From: Sweltsa coloradensis
Lineage: Eukaryota > Arthropoda > Insecta > Plecoptera > Chloroperlidae
Direction of reading: 5' to 3'
DNA length: 64,000 nt
Assembly (NCBI GenBank): GCA_024449915.1
Contig: JAMZAV010000778.1
Span: 124,001 to 188,000, forward strand
Position numbers and translations under genes: made by a program. Below the pieces are notes generated by a model. The model had not been told where the DNA came from. It saw nothing but the letters and a program-made list of their open reading frames with translations, and did no database searches. Shown here piece after piece: positions 24,601 to 30,970 of the stretch (positions are counted from its first letter, which is position 1; every line of letters starts with the position of its first letter).

Positions 24601-24945
24601 CATTCAGATCTTTAATACAATACAATTCAGAAGTCAAAAGGTTACGTTTCGGTGGTCTAGTTGGCTAAGGCCCCTACCTGGAATGTGGGAGACCCGGGTT
24701 CGAACCCCGGTCGGGAAGGACTTTTTTAATTTCTGAATTGTATTAATACTATTTTAAAATAATTCAATATTTGTAAATGTTTTCAGTGCTACACCCACAA
24801 CAACCTAGGTTGGAAGATTCACGTCGTGAACAAAGGGTTTCCCTACCCCAAAGTGCAGAGCGGGAGCAGCAGAAGCACAAGTGCTGCCGCCTACCTGACA
24901 AGCCTCCAACTAATATTCCTAGCGGTTGCGTTCTTAACCAGGTGA
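407..24945 (+). CDS. Skeletor-like: Skeletor/Knickkopf-like DM13-DOMON protein, 3' part, nine exons
   Basis: Exons 407-646, 1222-1395, 15233-15402, 16213-16309, 16971-17214, 19882-20157, 21523-21678, 22238-22401 and 24787-24945 join in phase (0,0,2,0,1,1,1,0) into 559 codons ending in TGA. Residues 1-20 look like the end of a first DM13 domain, about 21-138 are a second DM13 (LHYDGAGPDAYFWVG, DIDWLAVWC, HNFGHV), about 150-300 a DOMON (WDMRGD, YMAFGLSG, AIGPLN), and about 310-420 a plastocyanin-like part (WYIND, RGQTYTFIVEGG, HPFYITDS). The C-terminus is small-residue-rich then hydrophobic, as in GPI-anchored proteins. In insects, family members act in the extracellular matrix or cuticle (Knickkopf) or were described as a spindle-matrix candidate (Skeletor); whether either role applies here is unknown. 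The signal peptide and first exons lie before the window. Introns range from 0.6 to 13.8 kb and are TE-rich. Confidence 0.9.
716..1010. mobile_element. SINE-B pair in inverted orientation (tRNA-like cores)
   Basis: Two tRNA-like units lie back to back. One is on the minus strand (about 735-816), the other on the plus strand (about 837-918), with box A TGGTCTAGTGGTTAAGACG and box B GGTTCGATTCC. Each is bordered by AATTTCTGAATTGTAG. The plus copy continues into a tail ending TTTCCCGACTAAACAAATCG, which also occurs alone at 7557-7647 and 18767-18830. The pair forms a large palindrome within the intron after exon a. Confidence 0.7.
1222..1395 (+). CDS. Skeletor-like exon b: end of second DM13
   Basis: The phase-0 exon of 58 codons reads PLKGYEGQDIEIVLPGN, then DIDWLAVWCVQYRHNFGHV and LDVPPALGQTK, matching the C-terminal half of DM13. 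It ends ACG before GTGAGT. I chose the acceptor at 1220-1221 (TTGGAG) because it keeps phase 0 with the upstream exon. The alternative AG at 1213-1214 would need phase 2. The polypyrimidine tract is weak, so the first codon is the least certain part. Confidence 0.82.
1451..2213 (+). mobile_element. Helentron-like family H1, copy 1
   Basis: The 5' end is TTGGATGAGCGTAGCGAGCG. The 3' end holds the inverted copy ACGCTCATCCAA, then AACGCGGCGGGACTTAAGCG and TTTTCCTG, a mutated CCTAG. Inside are two to three diverged subrepeats of about 150 bp, each with TTATAACACCTACATGCTTT and ending TTTGAGCGCAAT. No coding region is visible. It faces copy 2 with a 41-bp spacer. Confidence 0.65.
2255..3015 (-). 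mobile_element. Helentron-like family H1, copy 2
   Basis: This inverted partner of copy 1 has its 3' terminus (CTAG read on the minus strand) at 2255-2258 and its 5' terminus at about 3015. With copy 1 it makes an inverted repeat with arms of about 760 bp, but the arms differ at many sites. They are therefore either separate insertions or an old foldback. Confidence 0.65.
3193..3276 (-). mobile_element. SINE-A, 3' fragment
   Basis: This holds the ATTTAGAGTCTACCCACTCA end and the GACCAAGCCAACCCTG block of SINE-A on the minus strand. It ends abruptly after about 85 bp. Confidence 0.65.
3310..3560. repeat. ATATCC/GGATAT-rich patch
   Basis: The stretch repeats TATGGATATCC, ACAATATCC and similar short words about ten times in both orientations. 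A related patch lies at 12730-12980. The rest of 3016-3845 is AT-rich intron with no other feature. Confidence 0.4.
3846..4769 (-). mobile_element. Helentron-like family H3, copy 1
   Basis: On the minus strand it starts TTGAACGAGTGAGCGTAGCG (4769) and ends CTCACTCGTTTAACAACGAC...GCGTTTCCCTAG (3846). The last 280 bp (3846-4125) are themselves palindromic, with arms of about 60-70 bp. A block near 4595-4670 (CCGGATGTCTG, GCGATTCGGCTGATTTTCAA) recurs at 38500-38580 in copy 2. An (AC)n run lies at 4676-4694. No coding capacity is seen. Confidence 0.5.
4782..5330. other. AT-rich intron without recognised features
   Basis: Short open frames here are chance AT-rich reading. I see no splice-bounded coding segment and no repeat shared with the rest of the window. 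Confidence 0.5.
5331..5420 (-). mobile_element. SINE-A, 3' fragment (degenerate)
   Basis: It carries GATTTTCAGT and CGACCAAGCCAACCCTG followed by a diverged CGATACCATCAACGA block, after an (AAAT/CAAT) tail at 5282-5315. It is shorter and more diverged than the other copies. Confidence 0.55.
5940..6400. repeat. Dense TAGGCC/CCTAGG palindrome-rich tract
   Basis: Within about 450 bp, the words CCTAGG, TAGGCC, GGCCTA and CTAGCC recur dozens of times. Smaller clusters of the same words lie at 34200-34450, 35080-35960, 46380-46460, 48215-48260 and 54900-55080. No unit length is fixed, so this is word over-representation and not a tandem array. Confidence 0.6.
6463..6512. repeat. Short inverted repeat (hairpin)
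   Basis: CGTTGGGTGTCTAGT is followed after about 18 bp by its exact reverse complement ACTAGACACCCAACG. It may be a decayed MITE. No target duplication is evident. Confidence 0.6.
6882..7354. mobile_element. TTA-flanked MITE with ACGGGAAC subterminal motifs
   Basis: The terminal inverted repeat begins AGGCCGATGCACAATTGCCC and both sides abut TTA, as in PIF/Harbinger elements. Inside, GTTCCCGT/ACGGGAAC words recur many times in both orientations, and the centre is AT-rich (GCGGAATAACAAAATAAC). The same family occurs, broken, at 46565-48212. No transposase is present. Confidence 0.65.
7390..7880. mobile_element. Diverged hAT MITE (GATGGCA family) with a SINE-B tail inside
   Basis: It starts GAGATGGCACTTTGAC and ends CCGGGCTTGCCATCC, paralleling the well-preserved copy at 58701-59156, with shared inner words AAAAGTCAGTCAAATATAAA and ATGAACACGTTCAATTGTGA. 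A SINE-B tail (7557-7647) is inserted in it. This copy is clearly older than the one at 58.7 kb. Confidence 0.6.
7881..9600. other. Intron sequence with scattered TAGGCCTA, no genes seen
   Basis: This is AT-rich intron of the Skeletor-like gene. I found no exon in phase with its neighbours and no recognised repeat beyond TAGGCCTA words. Confidence 0.5.
9602..9721 (+). CDS. Candidate orphan exon in the 13.8-kb intron
   Basis: A 120-nt stretch lies between TTTAGCATTCAG and GTATTT and is open in one frame (two bases, 39 codons, one base). It reads RLPDCPQFEIWKCCTRSKWE, then SDLAAEYYPSPVRRQSVET. Its length is a multiple of three, but that frame is phase 1, while the flanking Skeletor-like exons join in phase 0. 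It is therefore not an ordinary exon of that gene. I do not recognise the peptide. It could be part of a nested gene or chance. Confidence 0.25.
10112..10206 (+). mobile_element. SINE-A, 3' fragment
   Basis: Plus-strand copy of the SINE-A end: GGTTTGCTTGGTCGCTTTGG, GAAAATCAGTTATATGACTT and GAGTGGGTAGACTCTAAATA, followed by a short T/A-rich tail. Confidence 0.65.
10207..12084. other. Intron, no supported gene
   Basis: It includes a GC-richer island at 10830-11035 with an open 72-codon frame that has no recognisable family signature, a T-rich run at 11041-11080, and a 96-codon minus-strand frame at 11167-11457 of no known family. Nothing here is repeated elsewhere in the window as far as I can see. 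Confidence 0.45.
12085..12214 (-). mobile_element. Degenerate SINE-B (tRNA-like core with terminal inverted repeats)
   Basis: It begins ACAATTCAGAAGTTAAAAAA and ends TTTTTAACTTTTCAATTGTA. Between them a minus-strand tRNA-like core keeps a box B-like GGTTCGTACCCCAG. Box A is lost. Confidence 0.5.
12715..12980. repeat. Poly-G run followed by a GGATATCC-rich patch
   Basis: A run of about 14 G ends at 12730. It is followed by repeated ATGGATAT, AATATCCATAAGATG and TGTCCA words, related to the patch at 3310-3560. The open frame across it (12690-13088) is low-complexity reading and not a gene. Confidence 0.4.
13000..15232. other. AT-rich intron, no features recognised
   Basis: A (GA)n-rich stretch at 13923-13955 is the only notable simple sequence. 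I saw no exon or mobile element. Confidence 0.5.
15233..15402 (+). CDS. Skeletor-like exon c: start of DOMON
   Basis: The exon follows a TGTTTCCCAG acceptor, in phase 0, and ends GGGAG before GTACAC, leaving two bases. It encodes SSNCRQLLNDRLQVQWDMRG and AARIRDDQYMAFGLSGETG, the first strands of a DOMON domain. It sits after a 13.8-kb intron, and a perfect hairpin element begins 14 bp downstream of its end (15416-15499). Confidence 0.88.
15416..15499. mobile_element. 84-bp hairpin MITE flanked by TTA, just after exon c
   Basis: Two 27-bp arms (15419-15445 and 15470-15496, starting TGTATTTAGACGGTTCAATG) are perfectly complementary around a 24-bp loop. TTA lies directly on both sides (15413-15415 and 15500-15502), a PIF/Harbinger-type duplication. 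The element starts 14 bp after the end of exon c. Confidence 0.75.
15557..15683. mobile_element. 127-bp inverted-repeat element
   Basis: The left arm GAATAGCGTCGACTGG...ACGTCGACCACCTCG and the right arm CGAGGTGGTCGACGTTATT...CAGTCGACGCTATTC are complementary over about 35 bp with a few differences. No clean target duplication is seen. It lies in the intron between exons c and d. Confidence 0.65.
16213..16309 (+). CDS. Skeletor-like exon d: DOMON middle
   Basis: The 97-nt exon between TGTTTCAG and GTGAGG starts by completing the split Arg codon, then reads SEMVGGDVVVAFHDTDTG and RAVDYYMSATAQ. This is the DOMON segment in which many members carry a conserved 'GGDVVV' strand. It ends in phase 0. 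Confidence 0.88.
16971..17214 (+). CDS. Skeletor-like exon e: DOMON end, donor tandemly duplicated
   Basis: The exon follows TCCCTTGCAG and begins with CDGKNGVCPDERIGGKNDVV, then VTIVKYSRP and NVIAAIGPLNSRKEANAHA, closing the DOMON domain. It ends one base into a codon before GTGAGC. The last 47 bp of exon plus 26 bp of intron (17168-17240) are repeated exactly at 17241-17313, so a second identical donor lies at 17288. Use of that second donor would read through an in-frame TAG at 17232-17234. Confidence 0.88.
17168..17313 (+). repeat. Perfect 73-bp tandem duplication across the exon e donor
   Basis: 17168-17240 and 17241-17313 are identical. Each copy holds the last 47 bp of exon e, its GTGAGC donor and 26 bp of intron ending GTAGTGTTAA. 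The second copy ends exactly where H1 copy 3 begins (17314). Confidence 0.95.
17314..18104 (-). mobile_element. Helentron-like family H1, copy 3
   Basis: The 3' terminus (CTAGGAAAACGCTTAAGTCC on the plus strand) starts at 17314 and the 5' terminus ends CTACGCTCATCCAA at 18104. The asymmetric inverted copy TTGGATGAGCGTA lies at about 17345. It sits in the intron after exon e. Confidence 0.7.
18192..18260 (-). mobile_element. tRNA-like SINE remnant
   Basis: The minus strand carries GATAGCGCATCGGTACG and the box B-like GGTTCGATCCCCAGTTGGGG. There is no acceptor stem and no tail is recognised, so I call it a SINE head and not a tRNA gene. Confidence 0.45.
18413..18482 (+). mobile_element. tRNA-like SINE head (Ser/Leu-like)
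   Basis: It contains GTGTCCGAGTGGTTAAGACG (box A) and the degraded box B GGGTTCAATC. The anticodon arm is not credible and no paired acceptor stem is formed. Confidence 0.45.
18767..18850 (-). mobile_element. SINE-B tail ending in a palindrome
   Basis: Starting GATTTGGTTGATCGGGAAAC, this is the SINE-B 3' region on the minus strand. It closes with TACAATTCAGAAATTAAATT immediately followed by its inverse. The tRNA-like core is missing, as if it had been deleted between the two inverted ends. Confidence 0.55.
19882..20157 (+). CDS. Skeletor-like exon f: plastocyanin-like region
   Basis: The exon between CTCCCCACAG and GTGAGT is phase 1 in and phase 1 out. It encodes DIRIDFSTRNDHSC, SARIGPTGGKRGYTPITGQP, WGIAWYINDMLIPEL and RGQTYTFIVEG. 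In Knickkopf-type proteins a cupredoxin/plastocyanin-like domain follows DOMON, and the 'YTFIVEGG ... HPFYIT' run across this and the next exon fits it. Confidence 0.88.
20250..20657 (+). mobile_element. SINE-A, apparently full length
   Basis: The tRNA-like head (20256-20335; TGGTCTTGTTGTTAGCG and GGTTCGATTCC) is followed by a middle block (CATCAGTTCGTGTCTTAGGA, AACGGTGACTTTGGAGCCGT, CCTAGCAACGAAGCAC), a second block (GTGTTCGCACTGTCC) and a 3' block ending GAGTGGGTAGACTCTAAATA with a TTTATTTGTTTG tail. A matching full copy on the other strand lies at 60062-60478. Confidence 0.75.
20720..21500. other. Intron between exons f and g, no features recognised
   Basis: AT-rich sequence. No splice-bounded open frame and no shared repeat was found. 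Confidence 0.5.
21523..21678 (+). CDS. Skeletor-like exon g
   Basis: The exon between AATGTTTTAG and GTGAAT is phase 1 at both ends. It encodes NDGTNPARYHPFYITDSKEG, then QEKQRVYAGVGYDAENYPYP. It continues the plastocyanin-like domain begun in the previous exon. Confidence 0.88.
22238..22401 (+). CDS. Skeletor-like exon h, 3' half tandemly triplicated
   Basis: The exon between ACGTTTCAG and GTACGT encodes GRYCEWAHKNIDRSM, FAAYFETLRLMCDEGEPAYL, NWTVLPDTPDLLYYQ and ends in phase 0. From 22312 onward, the exon end, its donor and an adjoining SINE piece recur at 22482 and 22653. Reading past the true donor meets TAA within nine codons, so only the first copy can code in frame. Confidence 0.87.
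22312..22820 (+). repeat. 170-171-bp tandem triplication joining exon h end to a SINE-A piece
   Basis: The units start at 22312, 22482 and 22653. Each runs from GAGACCCTGAGG in exon h through the donor (GT at 22402, 22573 and 22741) into SINE-A middle sequence ending ACCGTCCTAGCAACGA. Copy 2 has one extra G. Copy 3 has diverged in its exon part (GGACGTAATACAGATACC). Confidence 0.9.
22424..23056 (+). mobile_element. SINE-A inserted behind exon h and caught in the triplication
   Basis: SINE-A middle sequence (GGCTTAAGTCCATCAGGCTT, AACGGTGACCTTGAAACCGT) starts about 20 bp after the exon h donor. It is repeated with the exon end, then continues after copy 3 into the usual SINE-A end (GGTAGTCTCTAAATACAAAT). 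The tRNA-like head is absent. Confidence 0.7.
23721..24105. mobile_element. hAT-type MITE (TAGGGATGGGA termini)
   Basis: It begins TAGGGATGGGACGTTTAAAC and ends GCTTTTTCCCATCCCTA. The flanking octamers TAATATAG and TAATAAAG differ at one base, fitting an 8-bp hAT duplication. Inside are ACGTTTAAACGTTTAG words, a (AAAAT)n run, and a GGTGGAGGTGCCGGGTCATT piece related to the 30.8-kb minisatellite. No transposase is visible. Confidence 0.7.
24219..24308 (+). CDS. Duplicate or alternative terminal exon of the Skeletor-like gene, no GPI tail
   Basis: A second copy of the last exon lies 0.57 kb upstream, with a good TGGTTTCAG acceptor in the same phase 0. It encodes CYTHNNLGWKIFVVNKGFNY, then SKNNFENGI and TAA (29 residues). 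Its upstream 35 bp also resemble those before the true last exon, so intron and exon were copied together. If used, it would give a protein lacking the GPI tail. It could equally be a decaying duplicate, since its coding part ends where similarity to the full exon is lost. Confidence 0.55.
   Translation, partial: CYTHNNLGWKIFVVNKGFNYSKNNFENGI
24366..24466. repeat. (ACACGC)n microsatellite
   Basis: About 15 near-perfect CACACG hexamers, an alternating purine-pyrimidine run. It lies between the duplicated and the true terminal exon of the Skeletor-like gene. Confidence 0.9.
24629..24750 (+). mobile_element. SINE-B with tRNA-like core and terminal inverted repeats
   Basis: The ends ATACAATTCAGAAGTCAAAA and ACTTTTTTAATTTCTGAATTGTAT are inverted copies. 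The core carries TGGTCTAGTTGGCTAAGGC (box A) and GGGTTCGAACCCC (box B), so it resembles a pol III promoter inside MITE-like ends. It lies 36 bp before the true terminal exon. Confidence 0.65.
24787..24945 (+). CDS. Skeletor-like exon i: terminal exon with GPI-type tail
   Basis: The phase-0 exon after GTTTTCAG encodes CYTHNNLGWKIHVVNKGFPY, a hydrophilic Ser-rich linker (SGSSRSTSAAAYLTS) and a final hydrophobic stretch (LQLIFLAVAFLTR) before TGA. Small residues followed by a short hydrophobic tail are the usual form of a GPI-attachment signal, which would place the protein on the outer cell surface. Omega-site prediction was not possible here. Confidence 0.85.
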   Translation, partial: CYTHNNLGWKIHVVNKGFPYPKVQSGSSRSTSAAAYLTSLQLIFLAVAFLTR

Positions 24946-25240
24946 AATCTAACGAATCCACACACTCTTGTTATTGTACCATAAAATGTTGGGTTCAAAA
25001 GTTAAGTACCTTGAAAGAGAATGTACATAAAAAGAAGAGGTGCAACATTAGGTCGTATAAGTATCGTAAGTGGTTGTACAAAATGAAAATGTGCAATTGT
25101 GTAACGAATGTTGTCTGTATGGATCATTAATTATTACTGAGGAAGTGTCGTTGTGAAAATACTAAAAAACTGCCGAAGAAAATGGTACAGCTTAAAAACA
25201 TACCAAAATGTTCAAAACTGTTGCCTGACTTTGGCAGATT

Positions 25241-25980
25241 CGACAATAAATTCAAGTATGGATATATTGGTAAGAGTGAGCTGGGAAGGATGGTAAATAA
25301 ACCCCATGCCTAGCTCACTAGTAGGCTTAAGTGGAGGGCAATGAGATATGCCATGTATGCAGACGTATATCCATTTTAAGTTAGAGGATGATTTTAATAT
25401 CTCAAGAAAATGGAAAGCAAATCAAATGTTGAAAACAAAACAAATCGCATCAATTAACTGGCAATAAGGTAACATGACAATAAAAGTGGGTTTTTATCGT
25501 AAATGTATCCATATCTGCAAAATTACGAGCTACAAGTTACGTTATGTTAGCTACGTGGACTGATCGTAGTAACATAACAATGTACACTGCACTGAATTCA
25601 TCCATTTTAAGTTAGGGGTATGATTTTAATACCTCAAGAAATAGGGATATGGAAAATAAAAAATGTTGGAAACATTAAATTGCTTCAATTAAGTGACAAT
25701 AAAGAAACATCGACAATAAAAGTAGCTTAATCATTGAAGGTAAATGAATGTTTGCAAAATGATTAAGGAAATTAAAAGTTACTACAATCGTACAATAACA
25801 TTATACACGTTGTGTCAGCTGACAATAAGTAATGTGACAATAAAGGCTTCATCAATGTAGACCTGCATATTTGCAAATAATTATAGAAATAAAAATTAAA
25901 ACAAAATGTTGAAAATGTATACACAAATTATGTATATTTACTGACCATCACAATTGACAATAAACAATTGCTTGAACTTC
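25241..25980 (+). repeat. Diverged tandem repeat rich in GACAATAAA, 3' of the Skeletor-like gene
   Basis: A unit of about 231 bp starts at 25369 and again at 25600 (both CCATTTTAAGTTAG...ATGATTTTAAT...CTCAAGAAA) and decays further on. GACAATAA words occur near 25242, 25475, 25694, 25711, 25821, 25836 and 25955. Several contain AATAAA, so this may be the 3' UTR or polyadenylation region of the gene ending at 24945. Confidence 0.6.
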
Positions 25981-28900
25981 CAGGGTGCACAATTTATAAT
26001 TATGTTTTTGGATTATGATTATTAAGTTTTTGAGGGTATAATATTTTACAGCGAGTTAAATGCTTTGCCCTAAGAGCAATGATAAAACAGTTTCTTAGAT
26101 AACTTGCAATTACAATATGAAAAGTCTGTATGATGCAGACCCAAAGATTTATCATGTTATAAATGGAATAACGATAAAATATAATCAAGGTTTTACTACT
26201 TTATTTGACCGGTGGATTTAATGGCGTCACGTTTGCAATTTACAGCATCTAGACTTAAATTTATCTTTGTGATTTTGTTAAATTTGTAAAGAGTACAGTG
26301 AAACATTTTAAAACAACAATATACAAAACATCCATGGTGAGCTTTTATTCAGATAGCATTAAATCAAATCGTCATTAAAGAGATAATTTTAATTTTTTTT
26401 TTAATTTAAAAAGTGGTCTTATCGGGCATGTTATAGATAAATAATAACAATAAGAAATTATGTGAAATATGTTAAATTATAACTGATTGGAAAAAAATAT
26501 TTCCTTTATGATATTTGAACCTTTTCTTGTATTTTTAACAAACTTGAATTTGTTATAATGGCATATGATATTAGCAATGCACATCATTTATTGAAAATTA
26601 AGAATGAGTATGCCAAAAATGATATGTTATAAAATACTGTACATGAAACTGTTATTTTTGTGTAGTCCTTAGTAATACATTTTGATTTCTGGTGGTTGTT
26701 CACAGTTTTGCTTTTGTTGCCATATTCTTCACAGCATTTATTATGTGTGTATCTTTATTTAAAAAATTAATTATTTTTATTTAAATTTGTGTAATTTATT
26801 TTAACTGTCCAATATACTAATCACTAACCAATAACCATTATCAAAATTCGAAATACTAATCCATATCCTCTTACATATCAATGTCAAAACCGAAATTATT
26901 ACACATATTCAAACGATGGAAAGGTGAAAAGCATTCAATCTTGTAAGTTGAAATTCCTAGTTACATCATTATTGAAAAGAGAGCTCATTTCATTTTTAAC
27001 TAAATCAAGCACTCAAGAAAACAGGCCTACCAAAAGCAATTCTCCAATAATGAAATAACGAGGCAAAGTTAACACAACCAAACTTCTGCTACTCTGGGAC
27101 GTTTATGATTCCACACATTAAAATATTTTTTAAACTGGGTATTTAAGTTTTAAATTATAAAGCCAGTTGAATATTATAATTTAAGTTATGTTTTATAGCA
27201 AATTAAACATTTCATACTCGTCAATAAATCACACGACATTTTTACAAGTTGGATTTGTGGGAGTTAAGTGTAATAGGTGAAAGTGTAACACTGAACATAC
27301 GTACGTAAGTCATACAAAACAACAAAACTCGCGAAGTGTCGGCTGAATGGGTTAAGGAATGCATGGGGAGAACAAAGTACAGTAGTGAAATTGTTTAATA
27401 AACTATTAATATTTAAACAAACTTGTATTGGTCCAAAAAATGTCGACAATATCAAATGTACCAGTACTGAATACTGAATTGTACCAAAATATTAAGGATA
27501 ATGTGTAATATATTAAATAATTATTATATACATTTGTGATTGATTATTTTTAACAAATAATCAAAAGAAACTGAAGGCTGTCTGGGAAAACCCGAAGTTG
27601 ACAATAGTTTATTATGTTTCAATAAACTATGCTGGTACAGATTTATGTACAATTTATTTACAGCTATTTAGTAAGTGGGGTTGATAATAAATTTAAGAAT
27701 GGGCTATTAATGATATGTTATTAAAGCTGATTAGTGACTATATACAATAAATATATGACGTGTAAGGCATGGCAAGGAGAAGTTACAATACCTAAATCAC
27801 ACTCTCATGTTATAAAAACCTCAAACTCGATGTATTGTAATATATAAAGACAATAATTTTAAACCATGTCTTTTTGACGCCCGTCTGTCCATAGGAAAAC
27901 TAGATATTGTGATGTTACCCAATTAATCTTTAAAGAATTGTTATTCAAATTTTTAACTTATAGACTGTCTTAATGTGTATTCATTTCCTGTAGATACATG
28001 AATTGAACTTCACAATTCAATACACTTTTATAAACTCATAATAATTATATTGTACTGTCAGTAAAAAATAAGCTCAACCATTTTATATATTAGCAACTAA
28101 CAAGATGGCAATTACCATGTACATTAGTTGCATATATTATGTGCATTGTGCCTAACCCTAACGTGTTGATAACCAAGGTAAGGGAGTGTTTTAGAGTGCT
28201 TTTCACAGCGATGAGTGGGAGAAAGTTGTGACCTGGTTGGCAATGTCGGGAGGTATTCCTTTCAAGATCGTTTACGACAGCTTGAATGTGTGACATATTT
28301 CCAATCAGAAATAATCAATACAAACCTACTTAGTCCAGATCTTAAATAGTTCAATGCACTATATAATAATGTTATCCTCCCGACCTCCGCGAGGTCGTTA
28401 ATCTGGCAAAATGTCTTGAAAAACATTTTGTAAGCCAAGTTTAATATTAGTATTGTTATTCATTTGTGATAATTACAATTAAAATATGACGCATTGCACA
28501 CATAACATGTCAAAAATCTGGATATGACAACTTAATGTGAAGTAAGGTTATAGGGGGTAATAATTTCAGGGAAGCAATTATAGGTTGAATTTGCAATATG
28601 ATTGGTCGTAGTTCAATTGCTATTACGCTAGATTGTCATCTCACAATAAACAACTTATTATCGTGAACCATCAGGACTCAGGTCTGGACTTCAGTTACGA
28701 CATGAGACCCTTCTTACAGGGTCAAATAAAATATCAGGAACACTTGTCGCTGTGAAAAGTATTGTGCTACCAATCGATTCTCATAGGATTGGTAAATGAA
28801 GGTGTTTATTAGCTAAACATGTCATAACAGATGTAATTTAATTTAATACATACATTATATTATACATTCTCACAAACAAACGCGGGAAAATAATCGATTG

Positions 28901-30745
28901 AGTGGGTATAACTATGGTTTCACTGTGAATAACGTAATATTTGCATATTAGACTTCAGTGCTGTGACATTAAGTTCTATGGGAACAAGAGATGGCATAAA
29001 CCGTTCAATCGAGTATAAAATATAATGCGATGTGGAGAGGATACACACACATACAAAATCAATGGAAGTGTAAGGTGCCATATCATACCACGCACGCACA
29101 TGCCATTTTTATTTATGTGGTACATTCACAAACAGCAAAAAAAAAACAATTGTGAAAGCTTTGTTATAATCTTATTTATTACATTTTAATTCATTATTAT
29201 CACAAATGATGATAATAGATTATAGAAAACATCTTTAGATAAAGGATTTAAGTAATATTTTGTACTTATTATATTCCAATGAATGCCTTTCTTATAAGAG
29301 ATGAATGGCAAGGTGGCACATAATATCAGTAATTAATTAAAGGTAAATAAAAATAAACTTATAAAATGTTATGTGGGAAAGACGTTTCAGAATGCACCCA
29401 CCAAAGATTATCATGTAATGAGCGGACATTTTAAACAAACACACTAATATTTCCGTGATAAAAAAAAACTATAAAACAACACTTCACCGAATGTGTAGCA
29501 AGTACTTCTATGAGAAGCTACAAACAAAATGTGGCTCATCATTTTGTTTTAAAAGGCAGCCAAAATATTGATTGTTGTCACCAAAAATGAAAATTACAAA
29601 TTCAACAATGTGTTCATTGAAAATGTCTGCCAATTTTCATTTGAAAATCGCAAAATTTATCATGTATTTTAAGTATAATATTTCAATCTTTTACTTTTAA
29701 AACATAATCGGCAAGAGCCTTTAGATAGAAAAGTATAATATATCGGAATACCTAACTTGGTAAAGTGTTGTTATACTTTAGTTCACGCACACAAAATAGT
29801 CTAAGTCACACAAGAAAAACATAACTTTAACAAAATAATTCCCACATATTATCAGTAAAGATAAAAGGGTAAATCGCTGACAATAAATTCAATACCAATT
29901 GAAAATGACAATAACGTAATTTGTTGGTGTAATTTAAGGTTGTAGAAATGAGTATTTCTATCAATATTGAGAACTGATGTTTTTAAAGTTAAGGTCCATA
30001 CTGGTAAGTTGCTAATAAATCAATAAATAATTATAATTACGTATTTAATTTATTATCAGCAATGCAAGATTGTGTAAAAAAATGTCAATTTAGAAAGGAA
30101 CTTATACATATTATTAAGGCATTTCATCCCAATAAATTTCTTTGATTTTACTCGAAATTAATAGTATGGGAGAATTTAGGAAATAATAAAGACAGTACTT
30201 ATAAATATGATGACAATAATAAACATTTCTAGATGTATGTAAATAAAAAGTATGTGTAATATTTATAAATCAATTTCTCAATAAGTGTAGTAATCAAAAA
30301 TAATGGTTGTGTGATTACTATGAGTGAATTATTTAGGGCTGCGGGAACACTGGATCTTTTGTTTTGAGTCAAGTTAACAGGCCAATCAAGAATAAAGTGC
30401 AAAATATTTGGTAGAATATTCGGTTCATTTTGATTTATTGAAGTTATATCTATGAATATTGAATACCAATGAGTTTATAATAAATCCATACAGTAACCTA
30501 GGAGCAACACTATTAATATTAATTATCATTTTGCTACGAAACTTAAACTAATTCAGTCGTATCACGTGTACAGCCCATGGAATGCTTTTGAGTTCCAAGT
30601 CATGAATGAGAAATATCTCAGTTCAGATTCGTAGTCCTAATCTCGCTACTTGGAACTAAATTCCAAATGTTATTTAACTTATCCGGCACCACACTTTTCT
30701 CGTTTCACTGACACCTTAACCAAAGTAGTAACTTTTGTCTTTTTC
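25981..30745. other. AT-rich intergenic stretch, no genes seen
   Basis: Only short frames with no family signature occur on either strand (the longest is at 28090-28296, minus). There are no recognised repeats except scattered GACAATAA words, and notably few of the elements crowding the rest of the window. Confidence 0.5.
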
Positions 30746-30970
30746 CTGGCACCTCTACCACATTCATCAACTTTCCCCAGGAACCGGCACCTCCACCACA
30801 TTGGTTAGTTTCCCCAGGAACCGGCACCTCCACCACATTGGTTAGTTTCCCCAGGAACCGGCACCTCCACCACATTGGTTAGTTTCCCCAGGAACCGGCA
30901 CCTCCACCACATTGGTTAGTTTCCCCAGGAACCGGCACCTCCACCAAAGTGGTCACTTTTCTCTTTTTGA
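30746..30970. repeat. 37-bp minisatellite (CCGGCACCTCCACCACATTG...)
   Basis: Units start at 30784, 30821, 30858, 30895 and 30932 (partial), preceded by a degenerate one at 30746. Each reads CCGGCACCTCCACCACATTG, then GTTAGTTTCCCCAGGAA. The perfect units imply recent expansion. Single pieces of the same motif lie at 19481-19497, 23884-23903 and 30682-30693. Confidence 0.9.

Noticed and set aside
24645..24717. tRNA gene in SINE-B
   Set aside because: Boxes A and B are good, but no acceptor stem pairs and the unit has repeated MITE-like ends, so it is a SINE core.
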